Assembly (NCBI RefSeq): GCF_947258575.1
Contig: NZ_CAMYIV010000002.1
Coordinates: 248,001-312,000, forward strand
Direction of reading: 5' to 3'
Origin: an uncultured Alcanivorax sp.
GTDB taxonomy: Bacteria; Pseudomonadota; Gammaproteobacteria; Pseudomonadales; Alcanivoracaceae
Length of the DNA stretch: 64,000 nucleotides
Both the position numbers and the translations under genes were made by a program. The notes below the pieces were generated by a model. That model made no database searches. It saw only the letters and a list, made by a program, of their open reading frames with translations, and was not told where the DNA came from. Position 1 is the first letter of the stretch, and each line of letters starts with the position of its first letter. Positions 32,022 through 39,583 of the stretch are shown here, piece by piece.

Positions 32022-33556
32022 GCGAAGTGAAATGGCAGGCTTCCGGCTTGCGAGTCCACCAGGCCAGTGATGTTACCCGTGACCATTTGCAGCTGGAAGC
32101 CGATGTGGTGATCGTCGGGTCTGGCGCTGGTGGGGCAGTCAGCGCCTATGAGTTGGCCAAACGGGGAATGAAAGTGCTGGTGCTGGAGGCAGGTCCTTAT
32201 GTGCCCTCCAAGGACTTCACCGAGAATTTCACCGACAGCCTGGACACCCTCTATCAGGATCATGGCAGTCAGAGTAACAGCGACGGCGATTTGCTGGTGC
32301 TTCAAGGGGCCTGTGTGGGAGGCTCCACGGTAGTCAACGGCTGTGTCTGTTTCCGAACCCCGGACTTTATTCTGCAGGACTGGCAGCGGGATTTCGGGCT
32401 GAATGAACTCACCGTTGACGAACTGGCGCCGTATTTCGACGAAGTGGAAAAGAACCTGGCCGTTCATGATAACGGTGAGCATGAAATTCCTCGGCATGGT
32501 CGTCTGATCCGCGCTGGTGCCAATCGACTGGGCTGGTCGGTGAAACCGCTCAAGCGCAATATCCGCCAGTGCGGCCTTACCGGACATTGCCTGTCCGGCT
32601 GCAAGACCGAGCGTAAGCAATCCATGCTGGTGACCTATCTGCCATGGGCGGCGGCTCATGGGGCGCAGATATACGCGGATACCCGGGTGGAAAAAATCCT
32701 CACCCGCGAGGGTAAGGCCAGTGGCGTGGAGGCGATCATTACCCGCCATGACGGCACGGTGGCGGCAACGCTGTCCGTGTCTGCGCCCCGTGTCATCCTG
32801 GCCGCTGGGGCAGTGCAGACCCCCTTGCTGCTGCTCAAGAGCGGGCTGGCAAATCGGTCCGGACAGGTGGGCAGAAACTTTGCCTGCCACCCCTCCCTGT
32901 ATGTGCCTGCCCGTTACCCGGAGCCGGTGTACCCCTGGCGTGGGGCCATGCTGGGGGTCTATGTGGATGAATTTATGCATCCGGACAAGGGTGGCTTTGT
33001 GCTGGAAGATGGCGGGGCAGGGCTGGTAGAGCTGACCATGGCCGCAGAACCTGGCACCGGCAAGCCGTTTATGGATTATATGGCCAATGCCAAATATCTG
33101 GCCGGGTTGGTGACGCTGATCCACGATCACAATGTGGGCAGCATCGAATGGGATGGCGAGCGTAAAAAAATCAACTACCAGCTGAGTGATATCGATTTCC
33201 CCTCCATGCAGCGGGCGCTGAAGGCCGCCGCCAGGTTGCATCTCGCTGCTGGAGCCAGCGAAGTCTATGTGCCTGCCAGCGATCAGCGTGTCATCCGCAG
33301 CGAGGCCGATATCGACAGCCAGGTGGACAGCCTGGAAAACCAGCCCCAGCATCTGCGCATGGTCAGCTACCATCCACAGGGTACGTGCCGTATGGGGGCG
33401 GACCCGGACCACAGTGTGGTCGCCGCCAATGGCCAAAGCCATGATGTACCCGGCCTCTATGTGGCCGATGCCAGCCTGTTACCCACCTCTATCATCGTTA
33501 ACCCTCAGATCACCGTGTATGCCCTGGCGACACGCATTGCCCGCCATATGGGCTGA
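32018..33556 (+). CDS. GMC-family FAD oxidoreductase with Cys motif (pair 1)
   Basis: Flavin dehydrogenase of 512 residues. The FAD-binding loop is VVIVGSGAGGAVSAYELAKRG (split, from about residue 29). Conserved GACVGGSTVVNG and RVILAAGAVQTPLLLLKSG follow. The catalytic C-terminus has His452 in HPQGTCRMG and Asn495 in NPQITVYALA. A cluster QCGLTGHCLSGC (C185, C191, C195) has the spacing used for a [3Fe-4S] cluster in FAD-glucose dehydrogenase large subunits. It has no export signal of its own, so co-export with the upstream Tat protein is likely. The substrate, perhaps an alcohol or polyol, is unknown. Confidence 0.85.
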   Translation: MSEVKWQASGLRVHQASDVTRDHLQLEADVVIVGSGAGGAVSAYELAKRGMKVLVLEAGPYVPSKDFTENFTDSLDTLYQDHGSQSNSDGDLLVLQGACVGGSTVVNGCVCFRTPDFILQDWQRDFGLNELTVDELAPYFDEVEKNLAVHDNGEHEIPRHGRLIRAGANRLGWSVKPLKRNIRQCGLTGHCLSGCKTERKQSMLVTYLPWAAAHGAQIYADTRVEKILTREGKASGVEAIITRHDGTVAATLSVSAPRVILAAGAVQTPLLLLKSGLANRSGQVGRNFACHPSLYVPARYPEPVYPWRGAMLGVYVDEFMHPDKGGFVLEDGGAGLVELTMAAEPGTGKPFMDYMANAKYLAGLVTLIHDHNVGSIEWDGERKKINYQLSDIDFPSMQRALKAAARLHLAAGASEVYVPASDQRVIRSEADIDSQVDSLENQPQHLRMVSYHPQGTCRMGADPDHSVVAANGQSHDVPGLYVADASLLPTSIIVNPQITVYALATRIARHMG

Positions 33557-33889
33557 TTCAGTGCCTTCAACAGCCTGCCCGGGGGTGGCTGACAGGATGT
33601 CGGTTGCTCCCGGTCACTGGGGCTTTGGCGTTTGTAACGGTTTGTTATAGACTGGGACCTGCATCCGTGGCCTCATCGCGGCGCCTGACGTAAGCCTTTG
33701 CCGCCACAGACAATTTTCTTCAGTCGGTCGTATTGCCTGATACGCCGCTTCTTCAGAAAATTGCCTGTGACAACAAATTCTTGCGCCATGCATCCACACT
33801 GAAGCCACGGATACAGGTCACTAGAAATTACCGCTCCACCAATAACAACAAGGACCCAAAGGAACAGGGTCTGCCCAGGAGAGGGTTAG
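33557..33889. other. 333-bp spacer between the two dehydrogenase pairs
   Basis: No gene is seen. It contains the structured repeat at 33657-33818 described separately. The last 70 bases hold GGAGAGGGTT, a purine-rich ribosome-binding stretch before the ATG at 33890. No promoter could be assigned with confidence. Confidence 0.5.
33657..33818. repeat. 162-bp element bounded by 18-bp imperfect inverted repeats
   Basis: ACCTGCATCCGTGGCCTC (33657-33674) matches the inverse of GAAGCCACGGATACAGGT (33801-33818) at 16 of 18 positions. Nested inside, CACAGACAATTTTCT (33705-33719) is inverted at 33755-33769 with one mismatch. The left part, TCATCGCGGCGCCTGACG and CCTTTGCCGCCAC, recurs at 55187-55242, so this is a dispersed element. 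Confidence 0.65.
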
Positions 33890-34486
33890 ATGAATAACAA
33901 CAAGCGTGCGCCGCTGCCCGGCTTTCTGGCCGGTCTGGAGCCGTTGAGTCGTCGCAGTTTTTTGCGCAGCTCCGTGCTTGCCAGCGCCGCAGTTACCTCC
34001 GGTTGTGCCAGTATGTTCGGGCGACGAAATGCCCCGCAAGCGCTGCAATATCATAGCCTCAATCAGGACGAAGCCCGGGTTATCACCCGCCTGACCGAGG
34101 TCATGCTACCCACCGCCAGTTATGGGCTGCCATCCAGTACCGAGGTCGTGCCGACGGTCAAGAATGTGGACGCCATGACCCAGCGTATGCCCCAGCAGAC
34201 CCGCGAGTTGCTCGGCCTGGGCATCTGGGTGTTCAACAACCGCCCCATGGTCAGCTTCAAGTTCAGCCAGTTCACCTCCCTCTCCGATGACAAGGCGCTC
34301 GATTACGTTAACGCCATGCAGGAAGGGTCGTTCTTCGAGCGTGGCCTGATGACTACGCTGAAAGCGCTGGTGGCATTGAACTACTGGCGTGATGAGCGCA
34401 CCTGGCCGGGGCTGGAATACCATGGCCCGGTGACCGAAGTGTGGGGCGTGCGGCGTCTGGGTAATGCACCGTTGCCGCGAGCCTGA
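33890..34486 (+). CDS. Tat-lipoprotein-like gluconate 2-dehydrogenase subunit 3-like protein (pair 2)
   Basis: It has 198 residues. The signal carries both a twin-arginine motif, LSRRSFLRSS, and a lipobox-like SGCAS (Cys near residue 39), so it may be a Tat-exported lipoprotein. The mature part resembles the protein at 31392-32021: TYPE-like LTEVMLPTASYGLPSS, YWRDERTWPGLEYHGPV, and the shared ending RRLGNAPLP. It lies eleven bases before its GMC partner and may anchor it to the membrane. Confidence 0.8.
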   Translation: MNNNKRAPLPGFLAGLEPLSRRSFLRSSVLASAAVTSGCASMFGRRNAPQALQYHSLNQDEARVITRLTEVMLPTASYGLPSSTEVVPTVKNVDAMTQRMPQQTRELLGLGIWVFNNRPMVSFKFSQFTSLSDDKALDYVNAMQEGSFFERGLMTTLKALVALNYWRDERTWPGLEYHGPVTEVWGVRRLGNAPLPRA

Positions 34487-34497
34487 CAGGGGGAATT

Positions 34498-36096
34498 ATG
34501 GCTTTTGTACGTGTCGCCCGTGACGGTGTCCCCGTCACCGAGGCAAAGGATGTGGCCCTGGATGCAAACCTGGGCAAACGCTTCACCCTGAAAACCGATG
34601 TGGTGGTGGTGGGCTCTGGTGCTGCCGGTTCCATTGTGGCCTATGAAATGGCCAAAGCCGGTCGCGATGTACTGGTGCTGGAATCCGGCCGCTATTACCC
34701 CAGCTCCCAGTTTACCGAACACCTGGGCGATACCATGACCAAGATCTATCAGGATCAGGTCGGCCAGGTAAATACCACGGCGGACATCATTTTCGTCCAG
34801 GGCGCCTGTGTTGGGGGTTCCACGGTGATCGGTGCCTGCGTGATGGAAGAGCCCGGCGATGCAGTGCTGGATGGCTGGGCGAGCCGGTATGGCCTGGAGA
34901 ATCTGTCGGCGGAAAAATTCCGGCCTTACCTGGATGGTGTGGCCGACCAGTTGCAGATCCATATCAACGAGGCTCATGAAATCAATGCCTGTGCCCACAA
35001 GGTGATCCAGGGCTGCGAGAAAATGGAGTTTTCCTGGAAACCGGCCCAGCGCAACGTGAAGCAGTGCGCGCTGACCGGGCACTGCCTGGCCGGTTGTCCT
35101 TCTGACCGGAAAATGAGCTCTCTGGTGACGCATTTGCCCTGGGCTGCCGCCCATGGCGCACGAATTTTCTCGGATACCGAAGTGGTACGCGTGCTTACCC
35201 GTGATGGTCGTGCCCGTGGCGTCGAAGCGCGAATTACCGACCCGGACAGCGGTGCCCACGTGGCCGACATGCAGGTGGATGCGGACATGGTGGTACTGGC
35301 CGCTGGCGCTATCCATACACCGCTGATCATGCAGCGCAGTCAGGTGGAAGATCGCAGTGGCCAACTGGGTCGCAACCTGTCCATTCAGCCCTTCACCCAG
35401 GTACTGGGAAAGTTCAAGGAGCCTCTTTATGGCTTCCGCGGTGCGTTGGTCGGGGTGCAGGTGGATGAATTCACCCGCACCGATGGCTATACCATCTTCT
35501 CGGGGTTGGCAGAGCCGGAATCCCTGCTGGCTCAGGGTGACATGAAGGCGGGCAAGGCCCATATCGACTTCATGAAGAACTACAAGTACTACGCCGGTGT
35601 GAATGCGTTCAGCACGGACCAGGGCAGGGGATACGTGGAATGGTCCGGGGACGCCTATAGCGGCGACAAGACCATTCACTGGAACCCGAACCGGGAAGAA
35701 TTCAACAATATGAAGGCGTCTGCTGCTCTGGCGGCGCGTATCTTCTTCTCCGGCGGCGCGGAAAAGGTCTACATGCCTACCTTCCAGAACCTGGAAGTGG
35801 ATTCGGTCTTTGCGCTGGATGAAACCCTGGACAAGGTGGATTTCGGCCTGAAAGGCATGTACACCTTCCGGGCCAACAGCTTCAGCCCCCATGGTACCTG
35901 CCGGATGGGGTCTGACCCCTACGAGGCGGTGGTGGCGCCCACGGGGCAGGTGTATGGCACAGCAGGCCTGTTCGTGGCTGATGCCAGCCTGATCCCCGAA
36001 CCCATGACGGCGCCGGTACAGTGGACCGTGCAGGCGCTGGCTCAGTATGTGAGCGACAAGATCAACGAGAACGCGCACAGCTACTTTATCAGTTAA
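34498..36096 (+). CDS. GMC-family FAD oxidoreductase with Cys motif, altered catalytic site (pair 2)
   Basis: It has 532 residues and is a paralogue of the flavoprotein at 32018-33556. The FAD loop is VVVVGSGAAGSIVAYEMAKAG (split, from about residue 35), with GACVGGSTVIGACV. The Cys cluster QCALTGHCLAGC (C190, C196, C200) is kept. At the C-terminus the canonical His of HxxGTC is Ser463 (SPHGTCRMG) and the Asn of NPQIT aligns with Pro506 (APVQWT), so the usual catalytic pair is absent. It has no signal of its own. Activity and substrate are uncertain. Confidence 0.83.
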   Translation: MAFVRVARDGVPVTEAKDVALDANLGKRFTLKTDVVVVGSGAAGSIVAYEMAKAGRDVLVLESGRYYPSSQFTEHLGDTMTKIYQDQVGQVNTTADIIFVQGACVGGSTVIGACVMEEPGDAVLDGWASRYGLENLSAEKFRPYLDGVADQLQIHINEAHEINACAHKVIQGCEKMEFSWKPAQRNVKQCALTGHCLAGCPSDRKMSSLVTHLPWAAAHGARIFSDTEVVRVLTRDGRARGVEARITDPDSGAHVADMQVDADMVVLAAGAIHTPLIMQRSQVEDRSGQLGRNLSIQPFTQVLGKFKEPLYGFRGALVGVQVDEFTRTDGYTIFSGLAEPESLLAQGDMKAGKAHIDFMKNYKYYAGVNAFSTDQGRGYVEWSGDAYSGDKTIHWNPNREEFNNMKASAALAARIFFSGGAEKVYMPTFQNLEVDSVFALDETLDKVDFGLKGMYTFRANSFSPHGTCRMGSDPYEAVVAPTGQVYGTAGLFVADASLIPEPMTAPVQWTVQALAQYVSDKINENAHSYFIS

Positions 36097-36105
36097 CCAG
36101 GAAAC

Positions 36106-36144
36106 AGCCCCGAGACGGAACGCTAGGCGTTCCGTCTCGGGGCT
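36106..36144. terminator. 17-bp perfect hairpin after the second GMC gene
   Basis: AGCCCCGAGACGGAACG (36106-36122) pairs perfectly with 36128-36144 around a five-base loop. No T-tract follows, so it is either a factor-assisted terminator, a mRNA-stabilising 3' end or a repeat element. Confidence 0.55.
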
Positions 36145-36207
36145 ACCGTTCTTCCTGAGTGTATGGCTAGCTTCCAGCCTGACCCCGTTTTTTCTCTTCT
36201 CAGTAAA

Positions 36208-36224
36208 CTCTGTGCCCTCTGTGG
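36208..36224. repeat. Single arm of the CACAGAGGGCACAGAG repeat family
   Basis: CTCTGTGCCCTCTGTGG with the preceding CTCAGT context matches the right half of the inverted repeat at 53743-53812. It lies in the spacer before the alcohol dehydrogenase gene. Confidence 0.6.
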
Positions 36225-36344
36225 GAAAAAATGATTTCCTGCTGGTAGCCACGACGCAAATCGCGGCCCCCACGGCGTCATTCGCCATCCCCGCCTGTGC
36301 TAGCATTGATGCCCTAATCGGCACGTCATTTCAGGAGAGTCATC

Positions 36345-37502
36345 ATGCCGGGTTACGAATTCGCAACCACCCATCGTGTGCTGGTAGAGGCGGGCGCCGC
36401 CGGCCGTCTGCCCGGGCTGTGTCAGGAGCGTGGAGCCAGCTGGGTACTGCTGGTCACGGATCCGGGTATCCGCAGCACGCCACTGCTTGGCCCGGTGGAA
36501 GACAGTTTTCGCCAAGCCGGTATGTCGCTGACCATCTTCGATCAGGTCAGCGCTGATCCAGCCGATACGGTTGTGCTGGATGCAGCGCGGCAGGCCAGAG
36601 AGGCGAAAGCTGACCTTGTGATTGGGTTCGGTGGCGGTTCATCCATGGATGTGGCCAAGCTGGTGGCGTTGCTGGCGCATCCGGATGCCAGTCAGCAACT
36701 GTCCGATATCTACGGGGTAGGCCTGGCCACAGGGCCGCGCCTGCCGTTGATACAGGTGCCCACCACGGCAGGAACCGGTTCGGAAGTTACCCCGGTCGCT
36801 ATTGTGACTACCGGTGCTACCACCAAGGCGGGTGTGGTAGCACCCTCCCTGCTACCGGATCTTGCCGTGCTGGATGCGGAGCTGACCCTCGGCCTGCCGG
36901 CCCCTGTGACGGCTGCCACCGGTGTGGATGCCATGGTCCATGCCATCGAGGCGTACACCAGTGCTCACAAGAAAAATCCTTATTCGGATATGCTCGCCCG
37001 CGAGGCCTTGCGCCTGTTAGGCGATAACCTGGTGACAGCAGTGAACGATGGCAGCAACCTGGCGGCCCGTGAAGCCTGTTTGCTGGGAGCGATGATGGCC
37101 GGGCAGGCGTTCGCCAATGCTCCGGTGGCCGCCGTGCATGCGCTGGCCTATCCGCTGGGTGGGCATTTTCATATTCCCCATGGTTTGAGCAACTCCCTGG
37201 TACTGCCCGAAGTGCTGAAATTCAATGCCGAGGCGGCTGCGCCTCTGTACGCAGAGCTGGCGCCGATTCTCAGTGATCGGAGTTTTACTGATGCCAGAGG
37301 TGGTGCCGAGGCACTGATTGAGGCGCTGGAGGCTCTGATCCATGCGGTTGGATTGCCCGTGCGTCTGCGCGATGCCGGGGTTAGCGAAGATAGCCTGGAA
37401 ACTCTTGCAGCGGACGCAATGCTTCAGCAGCGTTTGCTGATCAACAATCCACGGGAAGTCTCCGAGGCGGATGCTCTGGCGATCTACAAGGCGGTGTACT
37501 GA
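36345..37502 (+). CDS. Iron-containing alcohol dehydrogenase
   Basis: Group III NAD(P)-dependent dehydrogenase of 385 residues, cytosolic. The cofactor motif is GFGGGSSMDVAKLVALLA near residue 90, then TTAGTGSEVTPVAIV. The metal ligands are the Asp and His residues of GVDAMVHAIEAYTS and the His residues of ALAYPLGGHFHIPHG. Substrates cannot be deduced; medium-chain alcohols would fit an alkane-using organism but this is inference. Its stop overlaps the start of the thioesterase gene. Confidence 0.9.
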   Translation: MPGYEFATTHRVLVEAGAAGRLPGLCQERGASWVLLVTDPGIRSTPLLGPVEDSFRQAGMSLTIFDQVSADPADTVVLDAARQAREAKADLVIGFGGGSSMDVAKLVALLAHPDASQQLSDIYGVGLATGPRLPLIQVPTTAGTGSEVTPVAIVTTGATTKAGVVAPSLLPDLAVLDAELTLGLPAPVTAATGVDAMVHAIEAYTSAHKKNPYSDMLAREALRLLGDNLVTAVNDGSNLAAREACLLGAMMAGQAFANAPVAAVHALAYPLGGHFHIPHGLSNSLVLPEVLKFNAEAAAPLYAELAPILSDRSFTDARGGAEALIEALEALIHAVGLPVRLRDAGVSEDSLETLAADAMLQQRLLINNPREVSEADALAIYKAVY

Positions 37503-37933
37503 TGGCAGAGAAGGGCAACCGGCCTGGTCGTGATGCGTATGGGTATCTCTGCCCGGTGGACAGCCGCTGGAGCGACAACGATATCTACGGCCATATCAAT
37601 AACGTGGTTTATTACAGCTATTTTGATTCCACCATCAACCGCTATCTGATTGAGCGCGGCGGCCTGGATATTCATGATGGCGAGCATATCGCCTATGTGG
37701 TCAGTTCCGGTTGTGATTATCTGGAAGCCGCTGCTTACCCGGACTCGTTGTCAGTGGGCATGAAGGTGGACAAGTTGGGTAACAGTTCAGTGCGTTATGG
37801 CCTGGCACTGTTCGGTGCTGAAGGGCCGGCCAAGGCGACCGGTTTTGTTGTGCACGTTTTTGTGAATCGGGAAAGCGGTCGACCGGTATCGATCCCGGAA
37901 CCGTTGCGCGCAGCGCTGGATAAACTGATCTGA
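37502..37933 (+). CDS. Acyl-CoA thioesterase of the 4HBT hotdog family
   Basis: It has 143 residues and a single hotdog domain. WSDNDIYGHINNVVYYSYFD contains the 4HBT catalytic Asp and the HxNN turn (starting near residue 22). It probably hydrolyses an acyl-CoA or 4-hydroxybenzoyl-CoA-like thioester. It starts inside the stop codon of the alcohol dehydrogenase gene, so the two are co-translated. The exact substrate is unknown. Confidence 0.85.
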   Translation: MAEKGNRPGRDAYGYLCPVDSRWSDNDIYGHINNVVYYSYFDSTINRYLIERGGLDIHDGEHIAYVVSSGCDYLEAAAYPDSLSVGMKVDKLGNSSVRYGLALFGAEGPAKATGFVVHVFVNRESGRPVSIPEPLRAALDKLI

Positions 37934-37983
37934 CAGACAGATTCGTTTTACCTTTAAGGTCTCTCTAATGGGCAGGGGATAAA

Positions 37984-38064
37984 GTAGGGTGCACTGAGCC
38001 TGAGGCGAACTGCACCATTAAACGCCGGATCGGTGCAGTTCGCCTTAGGCTCAGTGCACCCTAC
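37984..38064. repeat. 81-bp palindromic element, GTAGGGTGCACTGAG family (copy 2)
   Basis: The left arm (37984-38015) and right arm (38033-38064) are 32-bp inverted repeats differing at about one position, around a 17-base loop CATTAAACGCCGGATCG. The loop is the reverse complement of the loop at 53084-53100 with two differences. It is therefore a discrete element inserted in opposite orientation at the two places. Confidence 0.85.
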
Positions 38065-38070
38065 GGATAC

Positions 38071-38103
38071 AAAAAAGCCCGGCCTTTTGAGCCGGGCTTT
38101 TTT
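38071..38103. terminator. Bidirectional intrinsic terminator
   Basis: AAAAAAGCCCGGC and GCCGGGCTTTTTT form a perfect 13-bp stem around a seven-base loop, with A and T tracts on either side. It serves both the plus-strand thioesterase gene and the minus-strand motor operon. Confidence 0.92.
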
Positions 38104-38120
38104 ATGGCCGATCGTTATGA

Positions 38121-39086
38121 TCAGTTGGGGAAGAAGTTCAACTTGTAGTCTCCCTTCCAGGTTTCCACATTCATGGCACCAAAGTTCATGCCCTTGGCAA
38201 TCAGCATGATGCGCCGTTCCAGTTGGCTGTCGCCCAGCTGGCTGGATTTCACTTTCACATCCTGCACATCGCCATTGGGAGCAATCACCAGGTAAAGCAC
38301 CACAGTGCCTTGCAGGGCCGGGTTGCTGCGCAGCGCCCGCTGGTACTGGCTATTGAACTTGCCAGCGTAGCGATCGAATACGCGCCGCAGCTGCTCCTGG
38401 GTACGACGGCTCTTGCCATCGCTGCCCTTGCGACTGGTGCTGGCAGCCTGGCCGGATTCGGCAATCTTGCTGTCCACCTTGCCGGCGCCAACAGTGCCAG
38501 CGGACAGGGTGCCACCGCCGCCACCGCCGCTGGAGGCCCTGGCAGTTGCCACACCGCCGGAGCCGGTTCCGGCACGCTTGCCGATCAGATCTCGCTCGGC
38601 CTTGGCTGCGCTATCGCCGCCGGTACGAAGGTTGTCGCCGGAATTCACCAATGGGCCGATATCATCCAGACCCGCCAGGGAATCGCCAAGATCTTCTTCC
38701 AGTCGAGCCTGGGCTTTTTCCCGGGCCTGTTCCCGCTGTGGTTCGACGGGGTCGGGCTTCGGTTGCGGTTTGGGCTCCGGTTTGGGTTCTTCCGGTTCCG
38801 GCTCTTCTTCCTCGGGTTCAGGCTCAGGCTCCGGTTCGGGCTCCGGCGGCGGCGGTTCTTTTTGCTTCTCAAGGACCAGCTGCGCCAGACGTTCCGGGAT
38901 TTCCTGTTGTTCACGCGGGTCCGGTTTCTCGATGGTGACCGATTCCACCACAATCATCAGCAGCAATGACAGAATCAGCAGAATGATAATGATGCCGTAA
39001 AGGCGCCGGTCTTCCCCCTCTTGTTTGTCCCAGGGCAGGGAACCATCGATGAGTATGCGCAGTTTGTTGTTATTGTTCTGCGTCAT
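38121..39086 (-). CDS. TonB-like energy transducer with AgmX/PglI-type C-terminal domain
   Basis: It has 321 residues: a short cytosolic N-terminus, one membrane helix (about 30-49), a Pro/Glu then Pro/Lys-rich linker (about 78-118), a Gly/Ser-rich stretch (about 170-215) and a C-terminal globular domain (about 230-321) with ALQGTVVLYLVIAPNGDV. This is the build of TonB and of the AgmX/GltJ and PglI/GltG proteins of Myxococcus. It probably passes motor movement from the ExbB/ExbD complex to a periplasmic or outer-membrane partner. Last gene of the nine-gene run, overlapping the upstream exbD-like gene by four bases. Confidence 0.85.
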   Translation of the reverse strand: MTQNNNNKLRILIDGSLPWDKQEGEDRRLYGIIIILLILSLLLMIVVESVTIEKPDPREQQEIPERLAQLVLEKQKEPPPPEPEPEPEPEPEEEEPEPEEPKPEPKPQPKPDPVEPQREQAREKAQARLEEDLGDSLAGLDDIGPLVNSGDNLRTGGDSAAKAERDLIGKRAGTGSGGVATARASSGGGGGGTLSAGTVGAGKVDSKIAESGQAASTSRKGSDGKSRRTQEQLRRVFDRYAGKFNSQYQRALRSNPALQGTVVLYLVIAPNGDVQDVKVKSSQLGDSQLERRIMLIAKGMNFGAMNVETWKGDYKLNFFPN

Positions 39087-39583
39087 TCAGACTCCTCCTC
39101 TGCCACTTTCAGGACAGCAAAGGCGACCTTGGTGTAGGGCGTCTCCATGCAACTGCGCATCAGTTTCTTGATGACGGCATAGGGCACATCCCGGTCGGCC
39201 TGAATCATCACTTCCCGTTCGTCTTCCGGGTTTATCGCAATAGCGCGGGAAGCCCGGAATTTCAGCTCTTCCACCAGGGCATCGACGGTACGTTCTTCTT
39301 GCACTTTAACCGCTTGGGTATCGGCAATTTTACGGCCATCGATAATCACATTAGTGGCACTGACCTGGATGATCAGAACATCGTTGGGCAGTTCCTGTGC
39401 GGTAGATTCCGGTAGCTGAATATCCTGATCTTCCGGTAATTTGGCAGCGTTGTTGTTATTCACCAGCAGGAAGATCAGCAGGATGGTGAAGATATCCATC
39501 AGTGAAGTCAGGTTCAGGGTGGCAACCATCTTGTGGCGGCCATGGTGACGGGCCATACGGCGGGCGCGGGCGGATTTCTTCAC
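39083..39583 (-). CDS. ExbD/TolR-type motor protein with intact Asp
   Basis: It has 166 residues: a basic N-terminus, one membrane helix (about 28-42) and a periplasmic ExbD/TolR domain. The proton-path Asp is present as Asp30 in LNLTSLMDIFTILL. The domain includes VIIDGRKI and EVMIQADRDVPYAVIKKLM. It should form the rotating or stator dimer inside the ExbB-type pentamer. It overlaps both neighbours by four bases. Confidence 0.9.
   Translation of the reverse strand: MKKSARARRMARHHGRHKMVATLNLTSLMDIFTILLIFLLVNNNNAAKLPEDQDIQLPESTAQELPNDVLIIQVSATNVIIDGRKIADTQAVKVQEERTVDALVEELKFRASRAIAINPEDEREVMIQADRDVPYAVIKKLMRSCMETPYTKVAFAVLKVAEEESE

Noticed and set aside
34381-36324. 647-residue minus-strand frame opposite the second GMC gene
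   Set aside because: Antisense shadow. The plus-strand gene has clear FAD and Cys motifs.
38348-38980. Low-complexity Pro/Glu and Gly-rich coding sequence as a possible frame error
   Set aside because: The composition is normal for TonB-type linkers and the frame continues into a proper C-terminal domain.
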